Below, piece by piece: positions 13,585-25,500 of a stretch of DNA of 64,000 nucleotides; positions within the stretch are counted from its first letter, which is position 1; each line of letters opens with the position of its first letter. The DNA is taken from contig OZ005695.1 of NCBI GenBank assembly GCA_963930775.1, forward strand, positions 2,728,001-2,792,000, given 5' to 3'. Made by a program: the position numbers and the translations under genes. This DNA comes from Cliona cf. orientalis. Lineage: Eukaryota > Porifera > Demospongiae > Clionaida > Clionaidae. The notes under the pieces were generated by a model. That model was not told the origin of the DNA. It saw only the letters and a list, made by a program, of their open reading frames with translations, and did not search any database.

Positions 13585-16500
13585 AGAATTCCATAATAAT
13601 ATACATGTAATATATACAGCACAAATAATATGATTGCATACACAAGCAAAAAGAAAAAGTTTGTTCAGCATTATTGTGTGATTTATTTACTAGTACAGTG
13701 TAGTCCACTTAAATCGAATCTCAAAATCCATGAAAATTATTTGAATTAAACAAAAATTTGAATTACAGAGATCCATATAAACCACTGTATAGAGACCCTG
13801 CAATGCTTATTAGTGGAGCATTCAGCCATATATGAAGCTTTAGAATTGTTCTGAGAGTGGTTTAGGTAATAGACACTTATAGTTTCATATCTCAAGGAGG
13901 ATTGTAGTGATCTCCATGTGATCTATGTTCTATATTTATATAAATATGTGTACTTTTGTATGCTAAAGCTAGCTGTAATTTTTCTAATTAAGAGAAACTT
14001 GAAGACCAATTCAAATTTATGTATTAGCTCTATGTAGGGAATCTGAAAGCATTTGAATTAGACGAAAATCCGTCTTAAGCAAATTTGAATTAAGTGGACT
14101 ACACTGTATATACGTATGGCAGCGGCGCATATACATACGTAAGAGATCACCCCCCCCCCCCCCCCCCCCCCCCCCAGAAAAAAATCCTGTATGCAACCCT
14201 GATGCGTGAAAGCGTATTCTAATTCATCGGACACTTCAAACGCCAACTATTTTCGTGTGCTCTAATTATAGCGGACAATTGGCCAAAATAATTATTTTTC
14301 TGGTGTCCGTTAAATTAGAGGTAATACGGTAATCTTCTTATTTTGTTGAGCAATAAACTTACGTGTTTATGAGCTCACTAATGGTCCCTGGTATCCCACT
14401 GTTACCAACTGGTGCCTTGCACACCTTACACACACCAGTGTGATGTGCTCGTCCATACTATTAAATCAATCCTACAGTAAATCATTATCCTGTTGCCATG
14501 GTAGACACTATTAAACTCACATTTCCAATGAAAGTTCTATGACCACTGGGACATTCTGCAAATACATTTTCAATAATAATAAATATTGCATTAATTTTGC
14601 TACTACCATAGAATTGTCCAGTTTTGTCTCCCGCCGTCATAGTTGACTGTAACTCAGTTTGGGGATCCCCTTGCATGGTTGGAAGGAAGCATTGCTACAA
14701 TAATAAAACACAATAATCAATATTTTATGACAGTATAAATCATTCCATCACTATAGAGTAGCACATAATGATCTCCAATTTGGATAGTGAATCATCATGG
14801 ATGTAGCTGAACAATAAAATAGTAGTTGATCAATTCGTCAAGTTTTAAGACTTAGTGATCGTTTTGATATGCCTTAGTATTCTGGCCCTTTATGATTTAC
14901 ATTCTCCAAGGTTGAGCTACTAGATGAGGTAAATTATCAAGGTTTACTACATACATTTAAGAGAGCTGGGTTGTTTAGTGTGTTCACAAAAGGCAGCAGT
15001 ATATCCAGTTTCTGTCGGCCCAAGAACACAGCGACTGCATGTACCACGACCCCCAAGATAGTCCTGTACCGAAGTGGTTGTTGCGGAGACACAACCATCT
15101 GCTCCAAGACCCTTCCTCCCTGCTGGTTGGCAAGCAGTGCCCTGGCTGTTAGTTGTAGCTCAGCTGAGAATAGCGGGCAGTTCTTGATAAATTGGTTCAG
15201 CCTCTCTAAAGCCTATTAAATTGTGTATGTCACAGAGGATCTTTCATTTAGGGAGGGGGGAGCAATGAGTCAATACTACAATCAAACACTATGGATCCAC
15301 CAACCCCGTCCCTGCATAATCATTTTAAGGCCTCCCCAGGCTACATACTCATGGCCATTTTGACCAAAAACTTAATGTTGACGAAAAAGATTTGCAGTAT
15401 AGAGGGGCAGAATAGTACACTATTAGGGGAGGGATATCCCTTAATTCTTTCCTTCAAATTGAACACTGAAATAATATAGAATTCATAAAATTATGCTTAC
15501 ATCATCACTGATTTTGATGGCAGGATTGTCAGTTGTTCTACTGAGAGTGGCCTTTTCATATACTGCCAGTAAGAAATATGGCACATCAGAAGATTTCAAA
15601 GTCTGTAAATATAGTGAAGAGCCAGTACAATAATATATTATTATATAATCCCATGCACTGCTCTAATTCACAGTCAGTATGTGTACTATAATGCTGCAGG
15701 GACCCAGGAAGCAAAACACCTTTATTTATGGTGGTCAGGCAAGGTCCAAGTGTTTGAACACTCGGACCTTGCCTGACCACCATAAATGAAGGTGTTTTGC
15801 TTCCTGGGTCCCTGCAGCATTATACACTGTTAAAAATGGTGTGTTGTTCAACACACTAAATTTTGTGGTCAGATTTCACTAGTGTGTTGTATAACACACT
15901 TGTGTTCCACTGACACACGTAGTGTGTTGCTGGACACACATGTTCACTCAGTACATAGGAAGTGTGCTATCTGACACACTTTAATAGTAGGTGTGCAAAA
16001 GTGCACACTTGTATGTGTGTTATGATACACTCACAGGGGTGTGGGTATGGCTATGGGGGCGGGGCTACCACGATCATTACGTCATTGGGTTAATTACGCA
16101 TGCGCATATTGATTAGCTCTGTAGCAGCTGCTCTCCAGTTTGAATCTTTGGCCAGCTCTCTGACCGTGAAATGGTGATTTCTAACTGCATAAGTGAGTTT
16201 AGTAAGTGGTTAAGATAATATTTGTGTGCAGCATAAGTGGTTTGTTCCCTCTGCTACTCCAAATAAGTACCACCAGTCTTTTAGGAAGCTGTATATAGCT
16301 AGTAGTTGCATGCTAAACTTGCCATCTTTTTCGGTCACTGTCTCTGGACTGGCCTCCCTTTTAGAGTTTACTTACAAGCAAGGGTGGTATTCTAGACTAA
16401 AATATGCTTATAATCCGTTATTGCCCAGATTAATGGCCATAAGAAGCATGGAGCAATCGTTTCAATACCTGAATGAAAAATGCTCTCTCACCCTTCTCTA

Positions 16501-19500
16501 CTTTAGGGCCATATTTATCAACTTAAAAGTTTCTCTCCCAGGCTGCTCCCCGGCACATAAATGATGTAGCTGCTGATGCTATCAAGCTAAGATGTTACAT
16601 TATGCTAGGTAAGCAAGTTTTGTTGATTTCTCTCTCTCTCTCCTCTCTTACTGAGGCTGCTGAGTCTCTTTCCTTCTGTCATGATATAAAGTGCATAAGG
16701 TGATTTTTCTCTCATTGTATGGTACAGCTGCCACCTGCTGCTTGTAATTCTGGAGTGCCATACTACCAAACATGTCGATCTGGTAAGTTCCATACCCAAC
16801 ATCTCTCTCCCTCCCTCCCTCTCTCCCTGCTTCTCTCTCTCTCTTCCTCCTCTTATTGAGGGTCTTTCCCTCTCGTCTAGTGCATAAAGGATTTTCTCTC
16901 ATTTATACCTGATACAGCTGCCACCTGCTGCTTATAACTTCGCCTCCTGTTGCATCATACAACCAAACACATGTTAATCTGGTGAGTTTCACCTCTCTCT
17001 CATGCACGGATCTCTTTCCCTTTTATGCCTATCTCTTTTCCTACTGCTTAAATAGTCTCGTGCCCAGCCCTCTTTCATGCACACGGAGAGAAGGGGTCTG
17101 GATAAACGTGTATAGGACCCGTGACGCCGAGGAATGCATGATGTCATGTATTTCTGGTGTGCGTGAATAAGAAACGCTAATAAATTAACATTCTATTGGG
17201 TACCAAGGGTGTACAAATGTGCACGCGCACAGTCATTAATTTGCATACCATTCATGCCCGCGCAGTCATATGACTTGATCCGTGCATCTGATTGGAGCGC
17301 ACTGTATGTTGCACGGACGACACGAGCCCTATATACACATTTGTCCAGACCCCTTCTCTCCGCGTGCGTGAAAGGGGGCTGGGCACGAGACTACTGCTTA
17401 ATCTGTCCCTGCATACCGTCTGTTTCCATTATCCTTAATTATGTATGTCTATGAATAATCAGGGCCACCCATACAATGTCATGCTAATTCAGCTGGTTGA
17501 GTCAATGTTTTTTTTTTTTTTTCTGTTTGTCTATTCAGATGAAACAACAGCACCAGCAGCAGCAAGATCGTTGTTTCTCCAAAGTTGGGGTGTATAATTC
17601 AACAACAACAAAAGCTTCTGAACAGTAAAGTACTATAGTAATAGTATTACAGTCATATCTTTTGAACAAATTATTTATAATTGTTGTAATATTGTTATTG
17701 GAACCTTTTTTAATATTGAAAATGAAATTTAATACACATTGTTGCATGTTACAGAAGCACACCACAATCCCTACTGAACACACTAAATAAGTGCTGTGCA
17801 ACACACTATTTCAGTGTTGTAGAACACACCAAACAGAGGGTGTTGACTGACACACATTTGGCGTGTTAAATTTAAGTACCTGTACTGACACACCAAAAGT
17901 GTGTCACCACAACACACTATTTTTAACAGTGTAGTACACATACTCCTACAGCCTCATGCTATAATGAGTTATGGTCAGGAGATGATTAGATAACAGATCT
18001 GAAAAATTCAAAGAGGCTGGAGAATATGAAATATCCTAGACCACGATATCACTTGATGATAGTGATCGCAATACAAAGTAACCACACCCAGGTGGCAGCG
18101 ATTCTAAATAAAGGACCCTGCACAGAGATAGGATTGTCTTTGTCCGAAATTTTCAATTGCTACAATAAAACTTGAGCTAGAAGGCTAATCGAGTCTTAAG
18201 GTTGGGACTATATAATAAATTGGATAGAATGCAGAGGCCACACTCGCCTGCTAGAGTGTCTGAACATTGCTGTCACCCGAGGATCGATCTCTTACTCTAT
18301 ACATGTTTCACGAGTACGTGTAATAATAACAATAATACACTTATTGCCATAGTGAAGATTTTTTTCTCCAAGTATTTTGAATTGCTCTAACCCATACTAC
18401 TGCTATGCACTGTTACCATGGCATAGATATCAAGGATGTCATTCTTTCTGGAGTTGGTGGTCCAGAGTCTTTTAGGATCCGTGACTCCGCTAGCATGAGA
18501 GAAATCTGAATAGCTAGTCTATTGATAGCTAGGCTATTAACTAAGGCTATAAACTTTATTAGCTAGGCTCTTGTTACAAAGCTTGAGTGCTGTATACATG
18601 ATAGTTCAACTTTCTCTTGATATTTGAAGTTTTGAATAATTTATAGTAGACCCGTATAATAAAGTTCAAAGCATCACAGTTAACGTATTCTGAACTTTTG
18701 GCCAAATTATATAATTGCCGGTGGTTTGGAGTAGCTAAGAGGGAGTCAAGTGCTGAATATGTCAACTAGGCCAAGAGCAAAAAGGGTGAGCATCCAAACC
18801 AACTACAAGTATATAGGCCACTGATACCTGTCATGTTGAAGATTTGCCCAAATTCCAACTACAATATCAGTTATAATAATTTATTATGCTACTGATCATA
18901 GGTATTTCTGTCATCTCAGTATACTCTAACTGTGAAGCTTAGCCATGCAAATGGTGTGTTATATTGTGCATAATATATGGACTTCTGGTTGTCTTAACTG
19001 GTGGCCACTAAAGCAATATCCAAATACCTGCATTGTTTCTTTCAGGGCATCAACTTGGTTATCATATATGATACCACTCACAGCCTCTCGGAGGTTCTTG
19101 TAGTGATCTTCATATATGGCAAATGGATCCATTAATTTCTCCTATTAAGTATAATATCATATGTATACACATCTATCTTATATGATCTATACTATAGCTA
19201 TTATTGTTCCTTACTTGGATAGGTTTTAGCTGGGCAGGGATGAGCCAGTCATGAACTTGAGCTGCTACTCTGAGGTGTGGCATACCATATTGCCTCACAA
19301 TCAGCTTAAGGAGGTAGACCACAGGTCCCCCCATGTCCTGTTCATCAGTTGGATCAATGCAGTTGACTTTGTGATCTGAGCATAATTTTGCTACAACTTT
19401 GATCAACTCCATAAAATGATGTCCTTTGTGCTGGTCTTTGAGCACTTCTGCAACAACTGAAAGGGAGTAGCGAACCTTAGCCACACCTTCTAGGTACTCC

Positions 19501-22500
19501 AGTGTTGGTGTATCAGATCGATGCCCTTGAAGACTATCATAGCCTTCATTTAGAAGTTTAGTAGCCTCTCCAATAATGCTAGCTAAGTTACAAGTGGGTA
19601 ATCTCTTACATAATGCATCCTAAAGTAGCATTTGACAAGGAATCAAATTTCATCTACACATATGCACACATACAAACCTCAAAACATTGAATGACTAAGA
19701 GGTAGAGATTATGGTCAGTATTTTCTGCTTGGCCATCCACAAGTACATGACAAGATCTATCCAAATAGTCCTTCAAGTGGTCTCTTACTTGGTGCATGCT
19801 AAAATAATTATTATTGTAAGTACAGTGTAGTCCACTTAATTCGAATTTACAAATCCACCGAATAATTTGAATTAAAGGAAAATTTGAATTACAGAACATC
19901 CACTTAATTCGAATTTTGCTCATATGAATGATAATTTTGAATTAAAGGGATAATAGCTACCATACATAATAATAATCTTTACATATTCAGATGCAACAAC
20001 CTTTTTCTTCTTCTCTGGAGGCAGACTGTCCACTCTATCTACTATTTCTAGCTTTCTTTTAACAGTTTAGAACGTAATACTGCTAGATATAGCTACTTCT
20101 GGCTAGTGCAGCTGCACTCAGCTGCAGCCATGTGATGCCCACGTGATCTATTTTCCGTATACTATATGTGCATGTCCGTATACTAGACCTTGTGCATGTT
20201 CTAATTAAGCGAAAGTGCCATTTCGAATTTATGTATTAGCTCTATGTGGGGAATTGGAAAGACTTCGAATTAGAAGAAAATTCGTGGTAAGCGGATTCGA
20301 ATTAGGTGGACTACACTGTACTGGGTAAATAATATATCTTTAAGTTAACCACCTGTGCTCTAGAAGGAGCTGAAGTAAAAATGATCGCACAGTTGGGACT
20401 TTGTCCCCTGCTGATGTATCATCTTTGTAGGGTGTGAGCTCTTGTGTGTGCAGTTTACCCTTTTCCATAAAGACGATATCTAATAACATATTCACAAGAT
20501 CTGGCTCAGGTGCTGCTTGGCCCTTGAAACACAAGCTGGATACAATCTCCATAAAGAATGCACGACAATTTCGTTTGATTTCTTTCCTCTTCTTTTCATC
20601 CCATTCTTTCTCTTTCTTAAGTGCCTTCTCCATGGATTTCAACTGCAGCTGTACCCCAGTTACCGTGCTGACTTTGAGGAAATCACAGCTCTCTTCCCAG
20701 CGCTGAAACACAGTTGTAACCATGAAAGCATAAATATCCTAGCTAGTTCATGGGTGGGGTTATTAATTGGTACTCACCCCACAGAGTCGTCTTGCCACAA
20801 CTTTCAAATTTCCTATATTGGGATGTTTCAGCATTACCTGCTCTACAAAGAGCTGAGTTGCACGTAATCTACTCCATCTTTGTCTATCAGGTACAAATTA
20901 TCATCTCATATAGTACATGCACATGTCAAACAAAATGTTGTACCTGGCTTTGATGATACGCTCATTTTGGGGCTTTAAACTTAGGATTAAATCAATGGTA
21001 ATCTGAGAGAGCCTAACATGGTTAAGCCACTGGGCTAGGTTGGGATTTGGGTTGTCCTTTTGAAGAGGAGGCTCCAGTTTCTCTATCACTTTCTCAGCAG
21101 CATACAAATGGAGAACCTGTAGGCACGAACAAAATTTAATGCTAAATTAAAATTGTTGTCATAATCATTGCACAGGAAGAATAAAATTTACTATTTCTGG
21201 AACATCTTCCAATGGAAGCATTCCCTGCCAGCTGTACATGATACTTGGTGAGTGAGAAACAAGCTGATGAAACCAAAGAATTGGTGACTTGTTCATCCCA
21301 TAGGCAAGATGCAGTGAAGCAATCATCGAAGTTAACGAAAAATTGTGTTTAAACACAGAACAGTGTACAACGTGATCCAATGCATCAGAGACAAGCTGAA
21401 GGAAGATAGTACATGCATGGAATGAACCAAATCACTAATTTGTTTAGTAGATACTTTTATTTCCATAGCTTTGAGATCTGGACTCTTATGCTTGCATCTG
21501 TGTATGCCCATCACAAAATCATGAAGGTATAAAATGTAAAATGCTTCACAGTTGTCCGGCTCCACTGACTTCAGTACTACTCCTACTGGTGTATCATGAA
21601 CATACTTGCATAGATGCTCATGATGCAATTGCAAACTTGCTCCAGGACCTGGAAATTTTATATCAAGTATACAGTGGAACCCCGCTTAACGGACACCCCT
21701 CAATGGCGGACACCTGCGATATAACGGACAATTTTGAATGTCTGAATTGTATTTCAATAATATGTTCAAACCCCCTCAACAGCAGACACCCCGCTATTCC
21801 GTATAACGGACACTTATTCTGGTCCCGTTCGAGCCTGCATAATAGTGAACAACCTCGCATAACGGACAGTTAGGCTACACCAACCATCAAAATCAGTCGG
21901 TTTCAGCGACCAGTAACTACAGTAAAGCCTAAATATGTCTCATATTCTTGCTTAGGAGCTGTCAGTTGACAGAACCCTCATCAATTGGTCTTTATCGTCG
22001 TCCACAGTAGCGCTTTATCACAGCTGGCCGCGATTATAGGAGGGGCGTGGTCAACCCCTAACCACTGAGCTAAGGACACCTCGCTACAGCGGACAAATGT
22101 TTTGGTCCCAATGGTGTCCGCTTTAGAGAGGTTCCACTGTAATACCATCTAACCCATAGATGTACCATAGTATTGTGTATAAGCATCCATGGGCACTCTA
22201 TAAGGTTGCATGGAAACTTACCTTTTGCCAAAACTTCGTGTCCAAAATTAGTGGGTGGCTTTGGGTAAAACGTGCATAGCTATCAATTTCATCTGAGGTG
22301 TTAGAGAATTATACTACAAGACCCTTAGAAGAGTGCTTGAAGCAATGAAGCACTATTCGGCGCGCAAGCACTGAGCAGTACTGCTTGTCCAACATTACCG
22401 CAAGATGCTCACATGGATCCTATAGGCTTCCTATAGCACAATGTCGGAGTGATCACAAGAATGCACATTGCAAGTGATAGTGTAATATCCAGCAGTATCA

Positions 22501-25500
22501 CGTGTGCAATGCTGTGTCAGCATTTTGTAGCATGCAGAGATAGCCAAGAAGCTTCTCTGCCACGCAGTGTACTTTGATCAGTGATGAACCAGTCGTGTTG
22601 TTGGATCTATATAACCAACCATTTATACTTTTTGAGTTGAAAAGAACCCATCACTGTCTCGTTTGGCCATCGAAAGTTCGCCAGGGAGCGAGGAAGGCAA
22701 CAGTGACCGACAAATGGCGCCATAACTCTTGAACAAAGCGTTTTCAGGGAAAGCCATATGGTAAAAACGTTGAAAACACCATAAAGAACCCTATAAAACT
22801 TTGTTTGCGATGTAAAAACGAGGTAGGCAGCTGATTTTGTGGTAACAGACAGACAGATACACATACACACACATAGAAAGACTACCGTAACCCTGCGCTG
22901 AGGGTTAATTAAGGCAAAATTTCACTTGTGATAGCAACTCAATCTCAATTGATGCTAACTAGCATGTTTCAGACACAAGGCTGTCACTGTATACTAATAG
23001 AAACAAATTTGTGACTCTACCTCCACAAGTCAGCTGTTGGTGGTGAATAGGGTCGATGCAAGATTGCCCTAACAGTTGACTACACGTGTAGCTATACATT
23101 CCGTGGAAGTGTCCATTGATCAATAAAAGTGCTCTTTGGCATGCAGATATATTTTTGGGTACTTGCCATTGCATACACATGGGCACTTGCCCAGAACACT
23201 ACGATATATTATAGTCAGTCAATAAGACACACAGCAATATACCAGCTTTATTTTTGGCACTGTCCCACTGAGAATCCACAGCATCTTTGATGAGCCAAAA
23301 GAAAGGCAGTTTACACTTAAAGTCCCGATCCACCATTCGTCCTCCTAATCCTGCAATTTTCCTTCCTTGTGCCATATCAGAATACCTCAGTTGTTGAATC
23401 TGTGGATCCCCAAACATGGCCAGCCAGAATTGAACCAGAGGTGTGTCTCCAGCTTTGGGATTAATATCGTCAAGGTTATAGTTACGATCAATGCTTGCAA
23501 TGATTTTGGCAAAAATTGGGACAACGATTTCATCGATCTTGCGGGCTAGAACATTTCTGAATGTGCCTCCAACCTCAAGATTATTAGAATTCAGAGCTTC
23601 ACTGAGAACCCAGTTAGAAAACTCTGGCTTGTTATTAATAACCTCTCTCTCTTGAAGGAGTCGATATATATGCATCACCAAAATACCATGGAAACTCTGA
23701 GGATCTGTACATTGGAAGAGAAGTAAAATTAGAATAATTTTTCTACACAAATGTGTAAGCTGTAGAGCATTTGCATGTAATACCAGGCATACAAGTTGTG
23801 GTGTACAGCCTAGGAATTATAGCTTACCCCCATAACATAAAGATGCCAACTGGCCCATTAACAGAGTGAATAAGATGCTGAATTGGTTGGGATAAAATAA
23901 ATTAAACAACTGTTGAAGAACAGATAGAATAAACACATGGCCAACATTAAATTTTAATACATGAGCAGCAAGCTTTTAGAAACATTAATATCATGAATTT
24001 GAAAGAACCTTGTCTGATGCTGTATACTATCCAGCATTTCTATTATTACCCATACATTTCTATGGGGATGTTGTACACCACAGGTGGCTGTAAGTGTGTG
24101 CTAGACCTGTGCTATGCAGACTTATAAATAAATTATTAATGCTCTATACCTAAATAATCTGGAGATCTTTGAATAAGCTTGGTCAAATGTGTCACTCTCT
24201 GTGTTGAGCGATCTTTGCTCGAGTTTTCAAGTCTTGAAGCAGCTGCCTGAATGCAACCATACAGTCTTCTGCACTGGCCACTAGGATACTGCCTTTCCAC
24301 TGATTTATGAGGAGTTAGACAGTTGGATTTGCCATCAATACTAGATTCAGTAGTCAAAGTTTCACCTACAGAAGGTAGTGCAGCTGGCTCAATCTTAACT
24401 GTCTTGTGGGTTTGTGGTGAAAAACCAGCCTGGCATCCACTGTTGCCTACTGACTCGAAGTGTGCAGGATTTTTTTGGTAAGCAATGAGGTCTGGTTCCA
24501 TACTTTTGCTAGTCTGGGCTACAGCCAAGCCTGTGAGTGATCCATCATCACTACCTTGTTTCTGAAATATCGTTTGTCGGTGTGGACCAACTACTGTGGG
24601 CTCTGAAGATTTCCTTGGAAACTCCGGTAACTGTTTGATGGGTGATGATCCTAGAGAAGAGCTTTCAGCTTGCAATTTTGGTTGGTATCCCTCCACATCA
24701 TCTTTTACATCAGCTTCTTCATGAGCACTATGCATTGCCACCAATTCTGGTATTATTTGGTGTACCCCTGATTCATTGTCAATTCCTTCATCCTCTACAT
24801 CTCGACTAGCATTACACACCGGTATTTGTTGAGTAGTCCCTTCCTCTAGGAGACTCTTCTCATTGCTTGATTGAGACATTTGCCTTGGAGTCTGCTCCAA
24901 TATTGTACCAAATAGTGGTGCAAGATCATGGATATATTCACCAATAAAAACTTCACTAATACTAGTTTTTATGGCTTGTAATGGTTCAATACTGTCACTG
25001 GAGGTCTGCCTGAGGTCATCAATGTGTGAAGAGATCCAAGGGTTGCCTTGAAAGCCAACAAAAGAGGAAGAAGATATTTGACGAGGTAAGTTAACAATGA
25101 AAAGCACATGTGTTACACTATCCCGGTTCTGAATTTTGTTCGTATTCAATGCATTAACCCGCTCATCGTATACACGGTATCTCGCGCATGCTATGAGGTC
25201 ACCATTCAAATGACCAGAGTCACACTGAATCACCAAGAGACGGGTCTGCTTGTCTTCTTCGTCTCTCTGAAACATGGGACTGTATCAAAGAAATTTTACT
25301 GAAAAAGATGCATAAGGACTCACACTTGAATGAATAAACTTACCCAACTTTGTTGGAAAAATCAAGCTCTGTATCAAACTCTTGAAGAAGAAATGACTCC
25401 ATCTTTATATCAGCAAGAGCTCCCACATTCATTAACTCTACTAGTTCTTCTTGTAACAAAATATGCCCATGTGTGGTAACCTAGTAATCAGCACACACAG

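Larger units (their letters stand above)
15676..17944. mobile_element. 2.27-kb inverted-repeat DNA element, with a hairpin inserted in its left end
   Basis: The right end, read inverted, is AGTATGTGTACTACACTGTT followed by AAAAAT. The left end has the same sequence, split after AGTATGTGTACTA by a 134-base hairpin (about 15689-15822) flanked by TA. Subterminal zones at both ends hold many degenerate ACACACT/AGTGTGT motifs. The interior has polypyrimidine tracts, exon-like units and a further MITE (17056-17390). No transposase was recognised. It sits in the 3.4-kb mysterin intron 15603-19027; the remainder, 17945-19027, shows no clear feature. Confidence 0.7.

Noticed and set aside
13321-13708. 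Glycine-rich and proline-rich open frames
   Set aside because: They are translations of a poly-C run inside a transposon and have no support.
16605-16902. Arginine/glutamate-rich minus-strand frames
   Set aside because: They are translations of CT microsatellites.
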